A DNA stretch of 64,000 bases from a bacterium (GCA_029945625.1 JAQSCW010000002.1:186001-250000); one strand, 5' to 3'; counted from the stretch's first letter, positions 26,486 to 36,118 are shown. Translations and numbers: made by a program. Notes: generated by a model from the sequence alone, not told the origin.

Positions 26486-28561
26486 TTTTATTTCGCCATT
26501 GAGTAAGGTAACAATTAGCATTCCCTTTTGATGCAGCTTAAATCGTTCAATGCCCTGACATTCGAATTTACCGCTGCTATTTAGAATACTCCCCTCTTCA
26601 TTTTCCACAAAGTAATAGTGTTTTGAGATCTTCTTCAGATCATGATCGCCCGAATAGAGTTCATTTCCCTGCAAGTCGATGAGGGTCTTCTTGTCGTTCA
26701 ATATTACGATCGCTAAACTATCCTCGAAATCACTTGCCTCCTGGTATTTGTATGCAATTACCGGATTGAGGCGGGTATCCACATAACCACACCTACCCTT
26801 CCGTTTCACCATCAACAAACCATTGCCTGCAAAACTGACAGACTCATATACCCCATAGTTCACATGAAATCTTCCATTGAGATCAACCAGGGCCTGCTCT
26901 CCTTTTTTCTGAAGTTTTAGTACTTTGCCATTTGTGTAAAAGTCGGCCCCTTTTTCCTTCATGAATTCATAAGCCACAGGTGTCATAAAACAGCCTTCTG
27001 AATTGTAAAAACCATAAAGATTGTCCGAAACGAGAATAAAGATGGTTCCTTGTGCCTTTAGGATTTGATCATAGGATGGTTCCAGCACAATTTTCCCGTC
27101 AGCTCTTATGAGTCCGTATTTGCCATTTTTTTTAATCACTGCAATCTGCTCCGCATCGAAAACAGAGATCCATTCAAAATCCGGTTTGTGCACAAATCCC
27201 GTGCGCGAAACAAAGCCATAGTTCCCATTTGCACTGTAATACGCATAATCGTTATGAAAATCTCCCAGCTTCTCAAATGTTGGTTCCAGTACCAATTGGC
27301 CAAATTGGTCCAAAGCCCCAAAACGTTCGCCCGCTTTAACTACGTAAATGGAACCCGATAGTTCTCTAATCTCGTCGTAAAAATTGGAAATAATTTGACC
27401 CTGTCGGTTAATGAAGCACCACTTCTTATCTATTTTCACAGGAGCAATGCCGTTTCTGAAAACAGAAGCATCGGCATAAATTTTTTGAAAGGGGTTGGTG
27501 TTTTCTTTATTAATGAAAAAAACGGAGTCTCCCCTCGTCACCACGGCAAGTCCTTCCGAAAACTCAGTAGCATCCTCGTATTGGGGCCTGATCACAAATT
27601 TTCCTTTCGCATCTATGAACCCCGTAAAATCGCCTCTCTGGCATGAATAAAGTACCAGTTTATTCAATTCAAGTTCTCTCAAAATAGAATTTTTGAGAGG
27701 AAATTTTGGGTACACCTCCAAAAAGTTCTTGAGTTCGCTGTACGTATATACTTTTACACTCAACGAAAACAAGAGTTTCCATGCCTCAATGGCCTGCGGT
27801 GCTTTGGGGTACTTTTCAACAAATCCCCCTAATCCTTTAATGTCCTTTTGATCGCGGTAAATGGAAAATAAGCGGTCGTAAGCCGTGTTCCGCATAATAT
27901 TGGTAGGATACCTTTTTAGGAAATAGATATAAACTGAATCTGTGTTTGGGAAGGTAGTTTCGGTATAGATTTGACGGTCCATAAGGGTTTTAGCCTCCAT
28001 CAAAAATGTACTTTGCGGATGCGTCAAGATAAACTGAGAGGTGGAATCACTGGAGGCATTTTCCATCACCCTGTCAAACTCAAGTTCATCACGTAAGTAT
28101 ACCACTTTGTAGATAAACTTTTTTCTTCCCAAGTAATTTGATCGTAAAAAATAGTTGCAAGCGGCTACCGTATTTTGTTTTTTCGCAATTTCTGAACATG
28201 AAAACGAAATAGAATCAGCGGTTTGGAGAATGGACGTGCTGTCGATCACATAATTGCCATAACGAACCGGTTTGGGTTGGAGCCGGTAACTGTTATAGCT
28301 CAAGTTCACATATTTAACGGCGCTGTCGAGATTATAAAAAGGATTGTCGTGCCGTCTGTAGATTGTAGCCAAACCAAAAGCGGCATAAGGGTTGATGGCC
28401 TTACGGTTGCATGCACTAAACACCTGTCTGGCCTCAAAGTAATTAAATACCGATAGGGCGTCAAATCCTTTTTCAATATTAGCACAGCGCATGGAGGCAC
28501 TGCTAAAAAAAAACAGAAGGCTCAGTACAAGAGCAGTAAATATTGGCCGGTGGAATTTCAA
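26471..28561 (-). CDS. WG-repeat containing secreted protein
   Basis: This 696-aa protein begins at TTG 28561, the only start that includes the signal peptide (FHRPIFTALVLSLLFFFSSA); an in-frame TAA lies eight codons upstream. Residues ~25-310 are TPR-like or helical, and residues ~310-690 hold about eight WG-repeat units: GFIDAKGKFVIRPQYEDA, WCFINRQGQIISNFYDEI, RFGALDQFGQLVLEPTFE, YGLIRADGKIVLEPSYDQ. WG repeats occur widely in Bacteroidota without proven activity; they form beta structures likely used in binding. There is no T9SS domain or lipobox, so it is probably periplasmic. Confidence 0.8.
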   Translation of the reverse strand: MKFHRPIFTALVLSLLFFFSSASMRCANIEKGFDALSVFNYFEARQVFSACNRKAINPYAAFGLATIYRRHDNPFYNLDSAVKYVNLSYNSYRLQPKPVRYGNYVIDSTSILQTADSISFSCSEIAKKQNTVAACNYFLRSNYLGRKKFIYKVVYLRDELEFDRVMENASSDSTSQFILTHPQSTFLMEAKTLMDRQIYTETTFPNTDSVYIYFLKRYPTNIMRNTAYDRLFSIYRDQKDIKGLGGFVEKYPKAPQAIEAWKLLFSLSVKVYTYSELKNFLEVYPKFPLKNSILRELELNKLVLYSCQRGDFTGFIDAKGKFVIRPQYEDATEFSEGLAVVTRGDSVFFINKENTNPFQKIYADASVFRNGIAPVKIDKKWCFINRQGQIISNFYDEIRELSGSIYVVKAGERFGALDQFGQLVLEPTFEKLGDFHNDYAYYSANGNYGFVSRTGFVHKPDFEWISVFDAEQIAVIKKNGKYGLIRADGKIVLEPSYDQILKAQGTIFILVSDNLYGFYNSEGCFMTPVAYEFMKEKGADFYTNGKVLKLQKKGEQALVDLNGRFHVNYGVYESVSFAGNGLLMVKRKGRCGYVDTRLNPVIAYKYQEASDFEDSLAIVILNDKKTLIDLQGNELYSGDHDLKKISKHYYFVENEEGSILNSSGKFECQGIERFKLHQKGMLIVTLLNGEIKLLYD

Positions 28562-28640
28562 ACGATGAGGCGAAGTTTGTTATTTTCCCGCTAAACACAA
28601 AGTCATTTTTTTAACGGACAAAAAGGCGCAAGAATTCCCA

Positions 28641-28648
28641 TATATTTG
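28641..28648 (+). promoter_or_regulatory. Perfect -7 box TATATTTG before the small membrane protein
   Basis: TATATTTG fits TAnnTTTG and ends four bases before ATG 28653. Transcription would start at or next to the ATG, so the message would be leaderless. No good TTG box is seen upstream. Confidence 0.45.
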
Positions 28649-28652
28649 CAGC

Positions 28653-28844
28653 ATGTTTACCACTGGAAGAATTATTTTCGTTGTCGTTTTTTTGTTTGTT
28701 TTTATTGGCGTACTCATCTGGAGTTACCGCAAAGAAAGGAAGCTAAACAAAATTCACTTCAACAACACGTATAAGATTCTTTTGGCCTTGCTCCTGTTTT
28801 TGGTGATTCAGTTCATTATTGTTAAAATAAGAAAATTTTTATGA
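28653..28844 (+). CDS. Small two-helix membrane protein
   Basis: This 63-aa protein has two hydrophobic helices (residues ~5-22 and ~43-58) separated by a basic loop (SYRKERKLNKIHFNN). Small proteins of this pattern (starting MFTTGRI) occur in Bacteroidota without known function. The reading frame is real by its -7 box, its amphipathic, Lys-rich loop and its ATG. It sits between the divergent WG-repeat gene and the next + strand gene. Confidence 0.6.
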   Translation: MFTTGRIIFVVVFLFVFIGVLIWSYRKERKLNKIHFNNTYKILLALLLFLVIQFIIVKIRKFL

Positions 28845-28854
28845 ACTTTGAACA

Positions 28855-28889
28855 TTTGTGTCACAAAATGGGGTTTTTTAGTATATTTG
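28855..28889 (+). promoter_or_regulatory. Bacteroidetal promoter of the 28948 gene
   Basis: TTTG (28855-28858), 23 bases, TATATTTG (28882-28889). The second box is a perfect match. The start of transcription would be near 28895, giving a leader of about 50 bases to ATG 28948. Confidence 0.5.
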
Positions 28890-28947
28890 TAAGTGACCAT
28901 AACGTGCTCATTTCATGCGATTTGAGACAATTTTGTTTTTTATTTTT

Positions 28948-29730
28948 ATGAAGAAATTCCTATATTCCATCCTCATCCTTTGCGTAAGTCTTAGACTTAA
29001 TTCTGCGGTGTTGGTTATAGAAGGAAAGTATCAGAACAAGAATCTCTACATACACAATGGATTTGGTATTGGCGGCGTTGGGTTTTGCGTAAAAGAGGTA
29101 AAAGTAAACGGAAGGATCACAACCGACGAGATTAATTCAAGCTCTTTTGAGATCGATCTCAAATCTCAATCTTTAAAATACGGGCAAAACATCATTATTG
29201 AAATTGTACATAGCGATGGCTGTATGCCGAAGGTGCTTAACATGGAAGACCTTAAACCTAAACCTACGTTTGAAGTCATCATGATGAGTTTAAGTCCTGA
29301 AGGAGTTCTGAAATGGAGCACTAAAAACGAAGCGGGAGCTTTGCCTTTTTTGATCGAGCAATTTAAATGGAATAAATGGATACCCGTAGGAGAACTGGAT
29401 GGAATGGGCACTTCAGAAAATCACGATTATTCATTTCAAGTAAGTTTACACAGTGGTGAAAACAAATTTCGGGTGAAACAAAAGGGGTTTAACGCTTTTG
29501 TAAAGGTATCGAAAGATATTACCGTTGTTTCATCCATCAACAAACCCTCTTTTGCGATTCCAAAAAATCATTCAAGTGTTGATTTCAGCAGTGAAACAGC
29601 CTACGAAGTATACGATGCCTACGGAATTGTTGTGAAGAAAGGCTATGGCAGCAAGATGGACATCACTAATTTGGGCAAAGGAACATTTTACCTCTGTTAC
29701 GATAACATCATCGCTGAATTCAAGAAATAG
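28948..29730 (+). CDS. Secreted protein of unknown function with a CTD-like C-terminus
   Basis: This 260-aa protein has a signal peptide (MKKFLYSILILCVSLRLNS). The C-terminal ~45 residues (YEVYDAYGIVVKKGYGSKMDITNLGKGTFYLCYD) resemble a shortened T9SS type A domain (DAYG / LGKGTFYL). The middle is beta-rich with no known motif. I start at Met 28948 rather than the upstream Met at 28915, because the signal peptide begins there. It converges on the Nudix gene with an 11-base overlap. Function not recognised. Confidence 0.6.
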   Translation: MKKFLYSILILCVSLRLNSAVLVIEGKYQNKNLYIHNGFGIGGVGFCVKEVKVNGRITTDEINSSSFEIDLKSQSLKYGQNIIIEIVHSDGCMPKVLNMEDLKPKPTFEVIMMSLSPEGVLKWSTKNEAGALPFLIEQFKWNKWIPVGELDGMGTSENHDYSFQVSLHSGENKFRVKQKGFNAFVKVSKDITVVSSINKPSFAIPKNHSSVDFSSETAYEVYDAYGIVVKKGYGSKMDITNLGKGTFYLCYDNIIAEFKK

Positions 29731-30385
29731 TTCTGATTAGTTCCTTTAACTCACTTAATATCATGGCGGTGGCCCCCCAAACTTTATGACCACCCACATT
29801 AAACCAAGGCGTGTCGATTTTATATCGGTCCTTTACTTCTAGTGTTCCTGTTTCAACATTACTGTCGTTGAGCAAATCTTCCAGTTTCAATTTTACCGTT
29901 GATTTTACTTCCCGTTCAGCGAGGATCATACTTGGATTTGTAGTTTTACAAACCCCTATGAAGGGTTGCACCAAAAAGCCGCTCACCGAAATATGTAATT
30001 GGGTAAGTTCACCCAACACCTCAATATCCTGAATTCCTATTTCCTCAAAACATTCGCGAAGAGCTGTTCGTTCGAGGTTCACGTCTGTTCTGTCGAATTT
30101 ACCACCCGGCAAACTTATTTGGGCACTATGTACACCATGGTATGGCATTCGTTCAATGAGGGGAATGTATAATGAACTGTCGTCGTCGACGCAAAACAAG
30201 ATCATTACTGCGCTTGGGCGAAACTGCCCTTCTGCCGGCGCTGCCTCCCCCACACGTTCACGTCGCGAAGGTGCCATTCGATACTGCGCGTCGCGGCCCG
30301 GCAATGCCTGTTGCAAAGAACTTCTGAGGTTATTTATAAATTGTTGCACTGCTTTAGTGCCCGAAATTAAGTAAATTTGAGGCAA
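29720..30385 (-). CDS. CoA pyrophosphatase-like Nudix hydrolase
   Basis: This protein of up to 221 aa has the Nudix box [18 protein letters not shown] followed by CFEEIG, with the extra-residue spacing of the CoA-pyrophosphatase (NudL) type. The N-terminal [15 protein letters not shown] is the matching family motif. It would hydrolyse CoA or related nucleotides, and the end of the box (REcfEE) carries the metal-binding glutamates. No ATG lies upstream of the motif, so the start must be TTG 30385 or GTG 30349; I list the longer form. It is divergent from ribBA and overlaps its promoter box. Confidence 0.8.
   Translation of the reverse strand: MPQIYLISGTKAVQQFINNLRSSLQQALPGRDAQYRMAPSRRERVGEAAPAEGQFRPSAVMILFCVDDDSSLYIPLIERMPYHGVHSAQISLPGGKFDRTDVNLERTALRECFEEIGIQDIEVLGELTQLHISVSGFLVQPFIGVCKTTNPSMILAEREVKSTVKLKLEDLLNDSNVETGTLEVKDRYKIDTPWFNVGGHKVWGATAMILSELKELIRTIS
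30372..30379 (+). promoter_or_regulatory. Candidate -7 box TAAATTTG before ribBA
   Basis: TAAATTTG fits TAnnTTTG and ends nine bases before ATG 30389. A TTG lies 25 bases upstream (30344-30346), a little beyond the usual spacing. It lies inside the divergent Nudix gene's 5' end. No FMN-riboswitch-like region fits in front of ribBA. Confidence 0.4.
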
Positions 30386-30388
30386 ATT

Positions 30389-31594
30389 ATGAGTGAATTT
30401 AAGTTACATACAATAGAGGAGGCCTTGGAGGATATCCGAAAAGGAAAAGTGATCATAGTAGTGGATGATGAAGATCGTGAAAATGAAGGTGATTTTGTAA
30501 CAGCTGCGCGCAATGCCACGCCGGAAGTGATCAACTTTATGGCCACCCATGGCCGTGGATTAATTTGTGCGCCACTCACCGAAGAGCGGGCGCATGAATT
30601 AAGGCTCGATATGATGGTGCCATCCAATACCTCCTTGCACGAAACACCCTTTACCGTATCGGTAGATTTGCTGGGCTTTGGTTGTACCACGGGCATATCA
30701 GCATCCGACCGCTCAAAAACAGTAAAGGCGCTTATCGACCCAAACATAAAGCCGTCTGATTTTGGCCGTCCCGGTCATATTTTTCCCCTCAAGTCAAAAC
30801 CGGGCGGGGTGCTGCGACGCACCGGTCACACGGAGGCGACAGTTGACCTATCTTTACTTGCAGGATATGAACCCTGCGGTGTTTTGGTTGAAATTCTGAA
30901 TGAAGATGGCACTATGGCGCGTGTACCGCAACTAATTGAAATTGCCAAGAAATTCGACCTCAAGATCGTTAGCATTGAAGACCTAATTGCCTACCGCTTA
31001 GCAAAAGAAAGTAGTGTAAAACGCCAGGTGGAGGTGAATATGCCCACTGAATATGGGGACTTTAAACTGATTGATTATACCATTGAATCAACCGGACAAG
31101 AGCATCTGGTTTTGGTAAAAGGCGAATGGAAATCGGATGAGGCTATCCTGGTGCGCATGCACTCTTCTTGTGTTACGGGCGATATTTTTGGAAGTTGTCG
31201 TTGCGACTGCGGTGATCAACTTCATAAGTCGATGCAGATGATTGACAAGGCCGGCAAAGGCGTGGTGGTGTACCTGAATCAAGAAGGCAGAGGGATTGGA
31301 CTACTAAATAAATTAAAAGCCTACAAACTTCAAGAAAGTGGCATGGATACGGTGGAAGCGAATGTGGAACTCGGTTTTAAAGGTGACGAACGCGACTATG
31401 GCGTGGGGGCACAAATTCTGCGTGATCTCGGTGTGCGAAAGATCAAACTCATGACCAATAACCCAAAAAAAAGAGCCGGACTCATCGGCTATGGTCTCGA
31501 AATAGTAGAGAACGTTCCCATTATAGTTCATTCCAACCCACACAATGAAAAATACCTACAAACAAAAAAAGACAAAATGGGTCATTCTATTTAG
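30389..31594 (+). CDS. ribBA: Bifunctional DHBP synthase / GTP cyclohydrolase II
   Basis: This 401-aa enzyme has an N-terminal RibB half with [13 protein letters not shown] and [11 protein letters not shown], and a C-terminal RibA half with [15 protein letters not shown] zinc cysteines and [18 protein letters not shown]. It makes both riboflavin precursors: 3,4-dihydroxy-2-butanone 4-phosphate from ribulose 5-phosphate, and diamino-ribosylamino-pyrimidinone from GTP. Start at ATG 30389 (MSEFKLHT) rather than the upstream TTG 30377. The last 50 bases overlap the next gene. Length and motifs are normal. Confidence 0.95.
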   Translation: MSEFKLHTIEEALEDIRKGKVIIVVDDEDRENEGDFVTAARNATPEVINFMATHGRGLICAPLTEERAHELRLDMMVPSNTSLHETPFTVSVDLLGFGCTTGISASDRSKTVKALIDPNIKPSDFGRPGHIFPLKSKPGGVLRRTGHTEATVDLSLLAGYEPCGVLVEILNEDGTMARVPQLIEIAKKFDLKIVSIEDLIAYRLAKESSVKRQVEVNMPTEYGDFKLIDYTIESTGQEHLVLVKGEWKSDEAILVRMHSSCVTGDIFGSCRCDCGDQLHKSMQMIDKAGKGVVVYLNQEGRGIGLLNKLKAYKLQESGMDTVEANVELGFKGDERDYGVGAQILRDLGVRKIKLMTNNPKKRAGLIGYGLEIVENVPIIVHSNPHNEKYLQTKKDKMGHSI

Positions 31595-32405
31595 TGCTTT
31601 CACTCTTCTTCTCCCCCTTTCTTATTGGGGACAAAATTCGGCGCCGGGTGACAGCATATTTATAAGCAGTCTGGTAAAATTTTATCAAAGTCGCTGCGGA
31701 AACTCACTCAAAGGAGATCTCTATCAAAGCCATGCAGTAGATTCACCCTATATCTATGTATACGTATCTCCCTCAAACAAGGTGGAAAATGCCTTAAAAA
31801 ATTCAGGATATTTCCTGTTCTGCAACCATAACATGAAGAAGGCTCTGCATTACGATTCCTTGTATTCCGATGTAAACGAGTGTTTCATTTATACCACTGC
31901 GGCCAATGCTTCCACGCGGCTTACTTCCGAATTACTTCAGTACCGCAAAGAGACGCAAGCTTTTATTGTATTTCACGAACTTACACATGTGTTGCTTAAC
32001 AGCATCAATTCAAAATTAACCTATACGGTAAATGAGGCGGTGTGTGACGTGGTAGGAAATTACCTTTGCAGGGAATATGCCCTGAGCAACAAGGCGCTCA
32101 ACTTAAAAGTTGTAGATGCACAGATCCAGTTGAACGAGCACCTATATAACTTATTCAATTCCACCATCCTCAGAATTAACAGCAATGCGAATCAGAAGCC
32201 AATGGCTGTTAAATTTCTAAGCAAAGAGCTCAGCAGAACCCTTGTAAAGGCAGACGCTTTTCAGAAACAACGATTTAACTACCCGGTTAACAACGCGTAT
32301 TTGCTTAAAAACTCCTTCTATTCCGAAAACTACTACTTCTACAAACAAAAACTGGTATTTAATCGGCAACTTCCACCCGATTTGCGGGATATTTTGAAAA
32401 AGTAA
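31545..32405 (+). CDS. Secreted zinc metalloprotease-like protein (HExxH)
   Basis: This 286-aa protein starts inside ribBA (50-base overlap). A hydrophobic segment ([19 protein letters not shown]) serves as signal peptide. FHELTH (His about 144) with [11 protein letters not shown] about 20 residues later supplies the HExxH zinc site and a likely third-ligand glutamate, as in gluzincins. It could be a periplasmic or surface peptidase. No T9SS domain or lipobox. The family is not one I can name. The coupling to ribBA probably reflects compact packing. Confidence 0.6.
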   Translation: MKNTYKQKKTKWVILFSAFTLLLPLSYWGQNSAPGDSIFISSLVKFYQSRCGNSLKGDLYQSHAVDSPYIYVYVSPSNKVENALKNSGYFLFCNHNMKKALHYDSLYSDVNECFIYTTAANASTRLTSELLQYRKETQAFIVFHELTHVLLNSINSKLTYTVNEAVCDVVGNYLCREYALSNKALNLKVVDAQIQLNEHLYNLFNSTILRINSNANQKPMAVKFLSKELSRTLVKADAFQKQRFNYPVNNAYLLKNSFYSENYYFYKQKLVFNRQLPPDLRDILKK

Positions 32406-32703
32406 GATCCAAGGATCATCTCTCAATCTGGTTTCATACCAAGCGAAGAAGAGTAAATTACCAAAATGCAGGAGCCTCGTTTGCAGCATTCATCTGTTTA
32501 CATACTGTAGATGTGTATTAGGAAGGAAGGTAAATTGAAAAGAGCGCGTCTTTGGTGCTTCCATTCACCTGCTATAGCCAGTTTGAGATGGCCCATTTCG
32601 CATGTGGGATTTCGTGTTTTACAAATTTTGTACAACGGCTAGTATCCAAACAAAGAACTTGGATAAAAATAAATTAAACTGCGCCATATCAAACGGCTTT
32701 TGA
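32406..32703. other. Intergenic spacer
   Basis: No gene found. ACAACGGCTAGTAT (32632-32645) resembles ACAACGGTTATGG at 1644, a motif that may mark an end of a dispersed non-coding element; this is tentative. Confidence 0.35.
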
Positions 32704-32741
32704 GGATAAAAAAACCTCCTTCAGAAATTCTGAAGGAGGTT
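32704..32741 (-). terminator. Rho-independent terminator of the 1076-aa adhesin gene
   Basis: Perfect arms of 14 bases: AACCTCCTTCAGAA (32713-32726) and TTCTGAAGGAGGTT (32728-32741). Read on the minus strand the stem is followed by a run of eight T (32712-32705). It lies about 20 bases after the gene's stop. Confidence 0.9.
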
Positions 32742-32760
32742 CTTATATTGAATTCTATGC

Positions 32761-35700
32761 TTATTGCTTGACTACTCTTACAACCTCAGAATCTTTTCCT
32801 GAAGTAATTTTCACATAGTATACACCATTAGCAAATGCTTTCAAATTTACAATAGTTTTGTCGCTTACACTTTGTTCAGATAGAATCACTCTTCCTGAAA
32901 TGTCGGTAACTTCAATACTTTTGTTTAATCCGTTGTTCAACTCAATCGTAAATTCCCCGCTATGTGGATTTGGATAAACACTCACGCCAATAAGACCACC
33001 GGTTAATTCATTCAGGCCAACACATTTTTCGACGATCAATGAAGTTGTATCATTGCTGCTGCAACCGTTACCGGCCACACCACTAACAACATAATTTAAA
33101 GTTCCAGTGCTGATCGGACTCACTGTAAGTGACGCCCCTGAACCTGTTGCTTCCCATGAATAGGTAGAAGCACCTGATGCAGTTAATGTGGCACTTTCAC
33201 CTTTACAAATTACAGTAGGAGAAACTAAAGCATTAACTACCGGATTAGCAAGTACGGAAACCGTAACAGCTCCCGAATGAGAACAATTTTTGCTGTCGAC
33301 TCCGGTTACAGAATAGGTAGTTATTACCGAAGGACTAACAGAAATCTGAGAAAAGCCGGAACCATTACTCCACTGCTGTGAGATGACACCCGAAACATTA
33401 ATTCCCACCGTATTACCTTGACATACGCTTGTGTTTGAGGATACGGTCATAACTATTGTATTTACGCTCACCGCCACAGTGGCAGTTTTAACACAACCAA
33501 ATGAATTCGACGAGGTAACACTGAAAACTGTACTCACCGTAGGGTTTACCGGAAGTGGATTAACAGTGCTGGCACCCGGGCTCCAAGTATAATTTCCTGA
33601 ACCCAATGCATTGAGTGTTGCTGTAGCACCCACGCAAATAAAATTCGTGTTACTTGTTACATTCACATTAGGGAGTGGGTTAACCGTAACCTGAAGTACA
33701 GCCGCATTATTACAACCATTTGCATCGGTTCCAATCACAAAATTATTGGTGGTCACCGATGGAGTTTGAGTAATACTTACACCGGGGGTGGTGTTGTTCC
33801 AAGTATAAGTAACGGCACCTGCAGCGCTCAAATTCACGGTGGCAGTATTACAAATAGCTGGAGCAGGAGTTGCAGTAATGCTCAACGTAGGGAGTGCAAA
33901 AACCGTTACGTTTGAAGCTGCCGGCAGAGAAACACAACCCAAGGAGTTAGAACCAATCACCGAATAGGTAGTTGTTACGGTTGGACTCACCGGATTTGGA
34001 GAACCTACGACTGAGTAGGTTACTGCGCCACTGGTTTGAATAGAATAACTTGCACCTGTACACATGGTGCCGCTGCTTGCTGTTACCACTGGCAAAGCAA
34101 ACGCTGTTACCGTAGCAACCGCAGTGTTTGAAGAAAGGCAACCAAATGTGCTTGTTCCTGTTACAGAATAAGACGCAACACCCGCTGCCGGGGAAACCGT
34201 ATTTGAACCTCCTGTATACGAATAAGTGGCAGCACCTGTTGGAACAAGTGTAAATGCTTGCCCAACACAAATGGTTCCGCTGTTTACCGTGAGTGTTGGC
34301 AATGGATTAACAACCAATGTTACGTTCTTTACGCCATTACATACTGTAGTACCTGTTCCGGTAACCGTATAAATGGTGGTAGCAGTAGGACTCACAACTA
34401 CTTGTGACCCGGTAGTCAGACCTGTCCAAGTATAGGTATTTGCACCACTGGCAGTTAAACTGCTTGAAAAGCCAATACAAACAGCTGTTGGCGTAGGCAC
34501 AATTGTTAAATTAGGAGAGGTAAGTGTAATTACTGTAGCAGTTGTTCCAAGACTTCCTGAAGCAACACAACCATTTGTGCCTGTTCCGGTAGCTGTGTAG
34601 GTTGTGTTCACAATTGGAGATAACGTTACAGTAGTTCCGGATATAGGACCGGAACCTCCAACAAATGTATACGTGTTGGCTCCGCTCGCAGAAACGGTGA
34701 AGGAACCGCCCGGACAAATGGATCCGCTGGTAGCTGATAAGGAAATAGTTGGAGGAGGAAGAATAGTGATACAATAGTCCTCCGTTTCACCATATCCATA
34801 TACGCCTGTAGGACCGGAAATAGAGCCTTCAACAGCCATTACCCGCATTCGGGTTGTGCCATTAAGCGCGGTCAAAGGAACAATGATGGAAGCAGAATTG
34901 AGGCCCTGGATTGCTGATCCATAGGGTACTGATACAACTAACTCCCCGGCATCGGCAAACGATCCGTTTTGATTATAATCAATGTACACGTTATATGCCA
35001 TTCCGTACCAGCTATTGCAAGTATTTATACTGGTTGTAAAAGCGGAAGGAACTCCCTTGCATATATTTGGTGCAGCCACAAATCCCGCATAGTTCGAGTA
35101 TCTCTGAAGTAGTGATCCCGGTCCGGGTGCAGTAGTTGTGCATGTACTTGGATTATTTAATGTGCCAAAGGTCACCAAATATATTTCTTCATCAAATGTA
35201 GAACTGGCATTGGAGGCACCGTATGCATTACATACGCAAGGACCCGGATTTACAACAGAATAAGTTACTACTGTTGATGCAGCGCTAAGACTGCTGTTTG
35301 AACAGGAAGTAAGCAACTGATAATACGTGGTAGTTGGAGTGGAAGTAGCAAACGAGGACGTGGTGCCCCCTGCCACACTTGACCAAGGACCTGTGGCACT
35401 CGACGAAGATTGCCACTGGTAATTCAATCCCAAAAGCCCTGTGCTGATACCTGTTGCAGAAAGATTAAAATTGATGCTTGGGCAGCCAACAGTAGTACTA
35501 ATAGCCGCAGTACCTGTATTTGGAGTTCCGGCACATGCCGGAGGGCAAGACACCGAGTAGGCCACAGCGCAGGAACTCGTTAAGGCACCGCAGGGAAATT
35601 CAGTGATTAAGATTGAATACACACCATTGCTGGGACAAATCCAGGAAATTTGTGATTCCGCACCACAAAAATCATCACTAAAGGCAAGAACGGCACCACC

Positions 35701-35991
35701 GGTTCCATTTGCATGTAAGTACAGGTAAGTGTCGAGAAAATTAGACTGTCCACAGGTGGAGAACCAATAAGTACAACCTGCTGATGCAGAGAAATTAAAT
35801 GCCGGCGCACCACTCACGTAAACGCTGGTTGTCAATACACTGCCTCCCGGTATAATTGTACTGTTAGAGGTAGCCGCTGTGCAATATTGGGCTTTTGCCT
35901 CATTGTTAAAACCTGCCGCAATACTGAAAAGCAGCACAAAAAATGCAATTCGTAAGGCAGAGAAACGTGGTCTTGATAAAGAAATTTTCAT
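32761..35991 (-). CDS. Large T9SS type A adhesin with GEVED domain and Ig-like repeats
   Basis: This 1076-aa protein has a signal peptide (LRIAFFVLLFSIAAGFNNEAK). The head (~35-250) is beta-rich with cysteine pairs. Residues ~330-410 carry a GEVED-type domain (NVYIDYNQNGSFADAGE ... GYGETEDYC). From ~415 to 995 come about seven Ig-like units of roughly 80 residues, each with a GC-start and TVTV-type end (CVGATATLNALGSGNYTWSP, CKGESATLTASGASTYSW). The type A sorting domain closes it: VSVYPNPHSGEFTIELNN, FANGVYYVKITSG. Its C-terminal half is collinear with that of the next gene (36211), indicating duplication. Likely surface adhesion. Confidence 0.9.
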   Translation of the reverse strand: MKISLSRPRFSALRIAFFVLLFSIAAGFNNEAKAQYCTAATSNSTIIPGGSVLTTSVYVSGAPAFNFSASAGCTYWFSTCGQSNFLDTYLYLHANGTGGAVLAFSDDFCGAESQISWICPSNGVYSILITEFPCGALTSSCAVAYSVSCPPACAGTPNTGTAAISTTVGCPSINFNLSATGISTGLLGLNYQWQSSSSATGPWSSVAGGTTSSFATSTPTTTYYQLLTSCSNSSLSAASTVVTYSVVNPGPCVCNAYGASNASSTFDEEIYLVTFGTLNNPSTCTTTAPGPGSLLQRYSNYAGFVAAPNICKGVPSAFTTSINTCNSWYGMAYNVYIDYNQNGSFADAGELVVSVPYGSAIQGLNSASIIVPLTALNGTTRMRVMAVEGSISGPTGVYGYGETEDYCITILPPPTISLSATSGSICPGGSFTVSASGANTYTFVGGSGPISGTTVTLSPIVNTTYTATGTGTNGCVASGSLGTTATVITLTSPNLTIVPTPTAVCIGFSSSLTASGANTYTWTGLTTGSQVVVSPTATTIYTVTGTGTTVCNGVKNVTLVVNPLPTLTVNSGTICVGQAFTLVPTGAATYSYTGGSNTVSPAAGVASYSVTGTSTFGCLSSNTAVATVTAFALPVVTASSGTMCTGASYSIQTSGAVTYSVVGSPNPVSPTVTTTYSVIGSNSLGCVSLPAASNVTVFALPTLSITATPAPAICNTATVNLSAAGAVTYTWNNTTPGVSITQTPSVTTNNFVIGTDANGCNNAAVLQVTVNPLPNVNVTSNTNFICVGATATLNALGSGNYTWSPGASTVNPLPVNPTVSTVFSVTSSNSFGCVKTATVAVSVNTIVMTVSSNTSVCQGNTVGINVSGVISQQWSNGSGFSQISVSPSVITTYSVTGVDSKNCSHSGAVTVSVLANPVVNALVSPTVICKGESATLTASGASTYSWEATGSGASLTVSPISTGTLNYVVSGVAGNGCSSNDTTSLIVEKCVGLNELTGGLIGVSVYPNPHSGEFTIELNNGLNKSIEVTDISGRVILSEQSVSDKTIVNLKAFANGVYYVKITSGKDSEVVRVVKQ

Positions 35992-36012
35992 AGGATATTT
36001 ATTAAGTTTCGT

Positions 36013-36044
36013 CGAAATTAAGCTAAATTAACATCGCTGCCAAA
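36013..36044 (-). promoter_or_regulatory. Bacteroidetal promoter of the 1076-aa adhesin
   Basis: On the minus strand TTTG (36044-36041), exactly 20 bases, TAATTTCG (36020-36013), 21 bases before ATG 35991. Same geometry as the promoter of the paralogue at 39108-39139. Confidence 0.65.
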
Positions 36045-36071
36045 TTTTCAATTGATTTTGAGGTGAATTAA

Positions 36072-36089
36072 AAATGACAATTGTCATTT
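36072..36089. promoter_or_regulatory. 18-bp perfect palindrome upstream of the 1076-aa adhesin
   Basis: AAATGACAATTGTCATTT is a complete palindrome 27 bases upstream of the TTTG box. It has no T-tract and lies in the intergenic gap, so it could be an operator for a dimeric regulator. Confidence 0.5.
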
Positions 36090-36098
36090 ATTACATGT

Positions 36099-36118
36099 AC
36101 TAATTGCGTATAATTAGT
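36099..36118. promoter_or_regulatory. Second inverted repeat upstream of the adhesin
   Basis: ACTAATT (36099-36105) and AATTAGT (36112-36118), seven-base arms around six bases. It lies next to the perfect palindrome, so the two may form one control region. Confidence 0.4.

Noticed and set aside
30349-30389. FMN riboswitch before ribBA
   Set aside because: There is too little space between the divergent genes and no conserved core is seen.
32704-32741. Terminator as a general repeat
   Set aside because: The perfect stem is followed by T on the minus strand and sits just after a gene, so a terminator explains it.
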